From Methanoregulaceae archaeon (lineage in GTDB: Archaea; Halobacteriota; Methanomicrobia; Methanomicrobiales; Methanospirillaceae), in NCBI GenBank assembly GCA_019695435.1, contig JACTVF010000015.1:1-16284 (forward strand): a DNA stretch of 16,284 nt. Direction: 5' to 3'. A model generated the notes under the pieces. It was not told where the DNA came from. It saw nothing but the letters and a program-made list of their open reading frames with translations, and ran no database searches. Made by a program: the position numbers and the translations under genes. Position 1 is the first letter of the stretch. Each line of letters begins with the position of its first letter. This document shows, piece after piece, positions 14,011-16,284 of the stretch.

Positions 14011-14634
14011 ATGGATTTATCGATTAAAGATCGGAAGCACCTATGGAGCGCTGCTGCGGGAATATGCTCCTATCATCATAATGGAACTGGTTGCGAAAAG
14101 GCGTTATTTACCAAAAATAGGGAAATTGATACAAATGTAGGTGATGAGTGTCACATTATTGGAGAAAAACCCGCAGCTGCGAGATATCAAGAAGAATATG
14201 ATGAAAAAGAAACCTACGATAACGCCATTTTACTTTGTAAAGTTCACCATAAACTTGTCGATGATAACCCAGAACTTTATACACCAACTGTTCTTCGACA
14301 GATGAAAACTGAACACGAACAAATAATCTCTGATAGAGTGAGAAAGAAGGAAATTACACCTTTTATTCTAAAAGACTGTCATTTTGTGGTTGAAGGTAAT
14401 AAAGGAAAAGATGAGGTTATCGGATTAGATGCTAGAACATCAACCGTATTTTCAGGGGTTAGGGTCGAAGTTCGAAATAATGATGCTAGAAGTGTTATCG
14501 GTGCAAGAATATCTGGACCACTCAATATAACAATGACAACTTGTCCAAGATGCGGAAATCCTGTTTCTTCAGTATACTCGGGTCAAGTTACTGCACCAAT
14601 GAGAGAATGCCCTAACTGCCATCATCGGTTTTGA
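14011..14634 (+). CDS. HNH nuclease-like protein with C-terminal zinc ribbon; AT-rich, probably acquired
   Basis: A 207-residue protein. Residues about 15-105 match an HNH-type nuclease: GICSYHH with Cys19, DECHIIGEKPAAARY with His48, YDNAILLCKVHHKLVDD with Asn71 and His79/His80, then the usual trailing helix PTVLRQMKTEHEQI. The catalytic His, Asn and His positions appear intact. The middle (about 115-175) is not recognised. The C-terminus is a four-cysteine ribbon, CPRC (178-181) and CPNC (200-203), probably zinc binding. HNH domains of this kind occur in restriction and other anti-phage proteins, so a defence role is possible but unproven. The start follows the TATA spacing. Base composition differs sharply from the neighbours (14341-14400 has 18 G/C of 60), with AGA, ATA and TTA codons, a sign of transfer. 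No partner gene adjoins it. Confidence 0.8.
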   Translation: MDLSIKDRKHLWSAAAGICSYHHNGTGCEKALFTKNREIDTNVGDECHIIGEKPAAARYQEEYDEKETYDNAILLCKVHHKLVDDNPELYTPTVLRQMKTEHEQIISDRVRKKEITPFILKDCHFVVEGNKGKDEVIGLDARTSTVFSGVRVEVRNNDARSVIGARISGPLNITMTTCPRCGNPVSSVYSGQVTAPMRECPNCHHRF

Positions 14635-14733
14635 ATTCTTTTACATTTTCCACAGTCCAGGGGACCGATCAATCCCTTGTGATGTTCACTCAGATTCATG
14701 AGATTTGCCCGGCGGGAGAGACAACACGACCTT

Positions 14734-14741
14734 AAAAAAAC
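14734..14741 (-). terminator. T-run downstream of the nitroreductase cluster
   Basis: The minus strand has seven T in a row (14740-14734) following GTATAATCCG, about 120 bases beyond the nitroreductase stop and five bases beyond the stop of a possible small ORF. It is a plausible archaeal termination site for the redox cluster. Confidence 0.4.
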
Positions 14742-14744
14742 GGA

Positions 14745-14834
14745 TTATACCAGCAGGTCCTTTCCCATCCGGTACGCCTGATCCATGAGATCACCCCGCC
14801 CCGTCACCGGGGGCTGCCGATAAGGATGAGTCAT
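14745..14834 (-). CDS. Possible 29-residue small ORF after the nitroreductase
   Basis: An ATG at 14834 opens a 29-codon frame on the minus strand. It begins MTHPYRQPP and ends MDQAYRMGKDLLV, 26 bases downstream of the nitroreductase stop. The stop lies five bases before a T-run, so the frame would be inside the cluster transcript. There is no good ribosome binding site: GGAG lies too far upstream and a run of A precedes the start. I do not recognise a family. It may be chance, or a remnant of a C-terminus. Confidence 0.2.
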   Translation of the reverse strand: MTHPYRQPPVTGRGDLMDQAYRMGKDLLV

Positions 14835-14860
14835 TTTTTTATGGGGTATGACGTCTCCTG

Positions 14861-15427
14861 TTATCGTACCCACGTCACATTCGCGGGGTGCTTGTCATGG
14901 GCCTCGGGGGACTCGGTCGGGTACCCGAACACAATAGTTCCGACCGGGCTATATCCTTCGGGAATCCGGAATCCTGCCATGAGTTCCCTGTTCTCATATG
15001 CAACTTCCGTCGATCCTACCCAGCAACTGCCGATGCCGAGCGCATGGGCGGCAAGCATCATGTTCTCTGCGCAGAGCGAACAGTCGATTTCACGGAACCG
15101 GCTCCCTGTTTTACCGATAACCATGATGACCGTCGGGGCATGGTAATAGATCGAGTATCCGGGGCTTTCAAGCATCGCCCGGAACGCATCGGACATCCCG
15201 TCATGCGCATCCTTCATGTGCGCAATCATGATGGGTTTACAATAATCCGAGACCCGGGTGAGGAATTCCTGATCCTGTATCACGATAAATGCCCACGGCT
15301 GGAGGGCAAGGGCAGACGGGGCATAGGTTCCTGCTTTGAGGATTTCTGCAAGAACCGCATCCGGTATCTGCCGTTTCTTGTATTTCCTGACACTGCGGCG
15401 TGTCATGATTGCTTCGATTGCGTCCAT
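14861..15427 (-). CDS. Nitroreductase family (FMN-dependent) oxidoreductase
   Basis: A 188-residue nitroreductase-fold flavoprotein. The FMN-phosphate-binding start MTRRSVRKYKKRQIP (residues 8-22), the APSALALQPWAFIVI segment (about 36-50) and GIGSCWVGS (about 134-142), where many members have a similar Gly-rich FMN loop, are typical. The family uses FMN to pass NAD(P)H or other electrons to nitro compounds, quinones or similar acceptors; the true substrate here is unknown. The frame is open to 15616, but the ATG at 15427 is selected because it gives the family N-terminus and has GAGG (15437-15440) nine bases upstream; the longer part lies opposite the preceding gene. Only four bases separate it from that gene, so the two are an operon. 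Confidence 0.92.
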   Translation of the reverse strand: MDAIEAIMTRRSVRKYKKRQIPDAVLAEILKAGTYAPSALALQPWAFIVIQDQEFLTRVSDYCKPIMIAHMKDAHDGMSDAFRAMLESPGYSIYYHAPTVIMVIGKTGSRFREIDCSLCAENMMLAAHALGIGSCWVGSTEVAYENRELMAGFRIPEGYSPVGTIVFGYPTESPEAHDKHPANVTWVR

Positions 15428-15431
15428 ATCT

Positions 15432-16136
15432 TCAATCCTCACGGCCGTTACCGGCAACCCTTGTATCAATCCCTCCCTTACGAGGGGGCATCTTTTTTCC
15501 AAGACGCTTTCCCATCTCAAACGCTTTCTTAAAGTCCTCCGGGAAGACCTCGCGGCGCCTGCGGGCCTTTGTCTCCGGGTCAAACCCAGACGAGACATAT
15601 TTTGAATAATCCTCAAACTGCAGGGTATCGGTCACCATGAACCATTCGGAGGGGCCGAAGATCCGTTCCAGCAGCGACGAGGTCAGCCGGAACTGTGCTT
15701 CGTACGCCATATCTTTTACCCGGGTTTCGTCAGCGCCCATCGTGTAGATAAACCCGGTGGGCATTTTCCGGGAAAACAGGGAGGATCGCGCCGCATCGTA
15801 GACAAGGTATGGGAAGACCAGCCGTTCCAGAAACGACCTCATCTCGCCGGTCGCTGTTCCGACATAGATCGGAGAGCCGAGGATGAGGGCATCAGCGTTC
15901 CGGATCCGTTCGAGGACCGGGGTCAGGTCGTCCTGCAAAGCACACTTTCCATAACTCTTCCCGCCCACAAGCTTGCAGGAGAAGCAGCTGGTGCATCCCT
16001 TGTAGCCCAAGTCGTACAGGTGCACGAGCTCCGTGTCTGCCTCCAGCGATTTCGCACCTTCGAGCGCGTGTCCAAGCAGCGTTGCCGTATTCCACGTCTT
16101 GCGTGGGCTTCCGTTGATTGCGATAACCTGTGTCAT
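15432..16136 (-). CDS. Flavodoxin-fold NAD(P)H oxidoreductase, iron-sulfur-flavoprotein-like
   Basis: A 234-residue protein of the NADPH-dependent FMN reductase/flavodoxin-like group. It starts MTQVIAINGSPRKTWNTATLL, the classic FMN-phosphate loop (GSPRK). Residues 45-63 hold GCTSCFSCKLVGGKSYGKC, a C-x2-C-x2-C-x10-C set close to the compact motif that binds [4Fe-4S] in archaeal iron-sulfur flavoproteins (Isf, usually a shorter last gap). LILGSPIYVGTATGEMRSFLERL (about 84-106) is the second flavin-binding region. GGTGA (16141-16145) is a close ribosome binding site. The C-terminal third (about 170-234) is charged and unlike the core. It forms an operon with the nitroreductase and may feed it electrons (inference). 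A cluster is likely but unproven. Confidence 0.88.
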   Translation of the reverse strand: MTQVIAINGSPRKTWNTATLLGHALEGAKSLEADTELVHLYDLGYKGCTSCFSCKLVGGKSYGKCALQDDLTPVLERIRNADALILGSPIYVGTATGEMRSFLERLVFPYLVYDAARSSLFSRKMPTGFIYTMGADETRVKDMAYEAQFRLTSSLLERIFGPSEWFMVTDTLQFEDYSKYVSSGFDPETKARRRREVFPEDFKKAFEMGKRLGKKMPPRKGGIDTRVAGNGRED

Positions 16137-16210
16137 AGGTTCACCGTTTTTGCCAGAGATTCTTATGCAGGTTTTTCTCGTATCAGGTATGTCCGGTCGT
16201 GCCGGTTTCC

Positions 16211-16284
16211 CTAGGATTCCTGAGCCTTTTTCATCGTCTTGATCAGCCAGTCCATGTTCTTTGCGGCATCCCGTGCACGGCCGA
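16211..16284 (-). CDS. C-terminal end of a protein, probably a flavodoxin-family oxidoreductase, cut by right edge
   Basis: Only the last 23 residues are visible: GRARDAAKNMDWL and then IKTMKKAQES before a TAG stop at 16213-16211. The AAKNMDWLIK segment resembles the C-terminal helix of NADPH-dependent FMN reductase/flavodoxin-family proteins, where an xNMxWLxK pattern is common. The gene ends 74 bases before the next gene on the same strand, whose function matches, so it may be the head of a flavoprotein cluster. The family call is tentative because so little is present. Confidence 0.5.
   Translation of the reverse strand, partial: GRARDAAKNMDWLIKTMKKAQES

Overview
The window looks like chromosome of a hydrogen-using methanogenic archaeon, probably order Methanomicrobiales (inference). 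The reasons are a six-subunit-type energy-converting [NiFe]-hydrogenase (Ech) operon, a membrane proton pyrophosphatase, a B12-dependent (class II) ribonucleotide reductase, a receiver-PAS-PAS histidine kinase with an RHDxxNQL phosphoacceptor box, archaeal Shine-Dalgarno sites (GGTGATC, GGAGG) and TATA-like promoters. Most genes are GC-rich. One gene near the right end (14011-14634) is clearly AT-rich.

Layout. Positions 1-4109 (minus) carry echA-B-C-D-E in the canonical Ech order. Every junction is a 4-base ATGA stop/start overlap, and echE runs off the left edge. A 452-base divergent intergenic region (4110-4561) separates this operon from hppA (plus, 4562-6607), a pyrophosphatase with the Lys/Thr signature of K+-independent H+ pumps. 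Two ion-translocating energy modules therefore stand back to back. Next on the minus strand are a small HEAT-like protein (6673-7080), the sensor kinase (7272-9218), class II ribonucleotide reductase (9492-11723), a short fasciclin-domain protein without a signal peptide (11936-12352) and a 60-residue YHS-domain protein (12456-12638).

Positions 12753-14634 form the accessory-looking part. A plus-strand gene resembles a CARF-type ligand-sensing domain fused to a winged helix. It is followed by a non-coding stretch with three palindromic sites spaced exactly 19 bases apart, a 14-bp inverted repeat, and then an AT-rich HNH-nuclease-like gene with a C-terminal zinc ribbon and a leaderless-type promoter. 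This is the best candidate here for an undescribed regulatory or defence module. The link between its parts is inference.

The right end (14745-16284, minus) is a redox cluster: the C-terminus of a probable flavoprotein, an iron-sulfur-flavoprotein-like flavodoxin-fold protein, a nitroreductase, and possibly a 29-residue small ORF ending just before a T-run. I saw no tRNA, rRNA, CRISPR array or insertion sequence.
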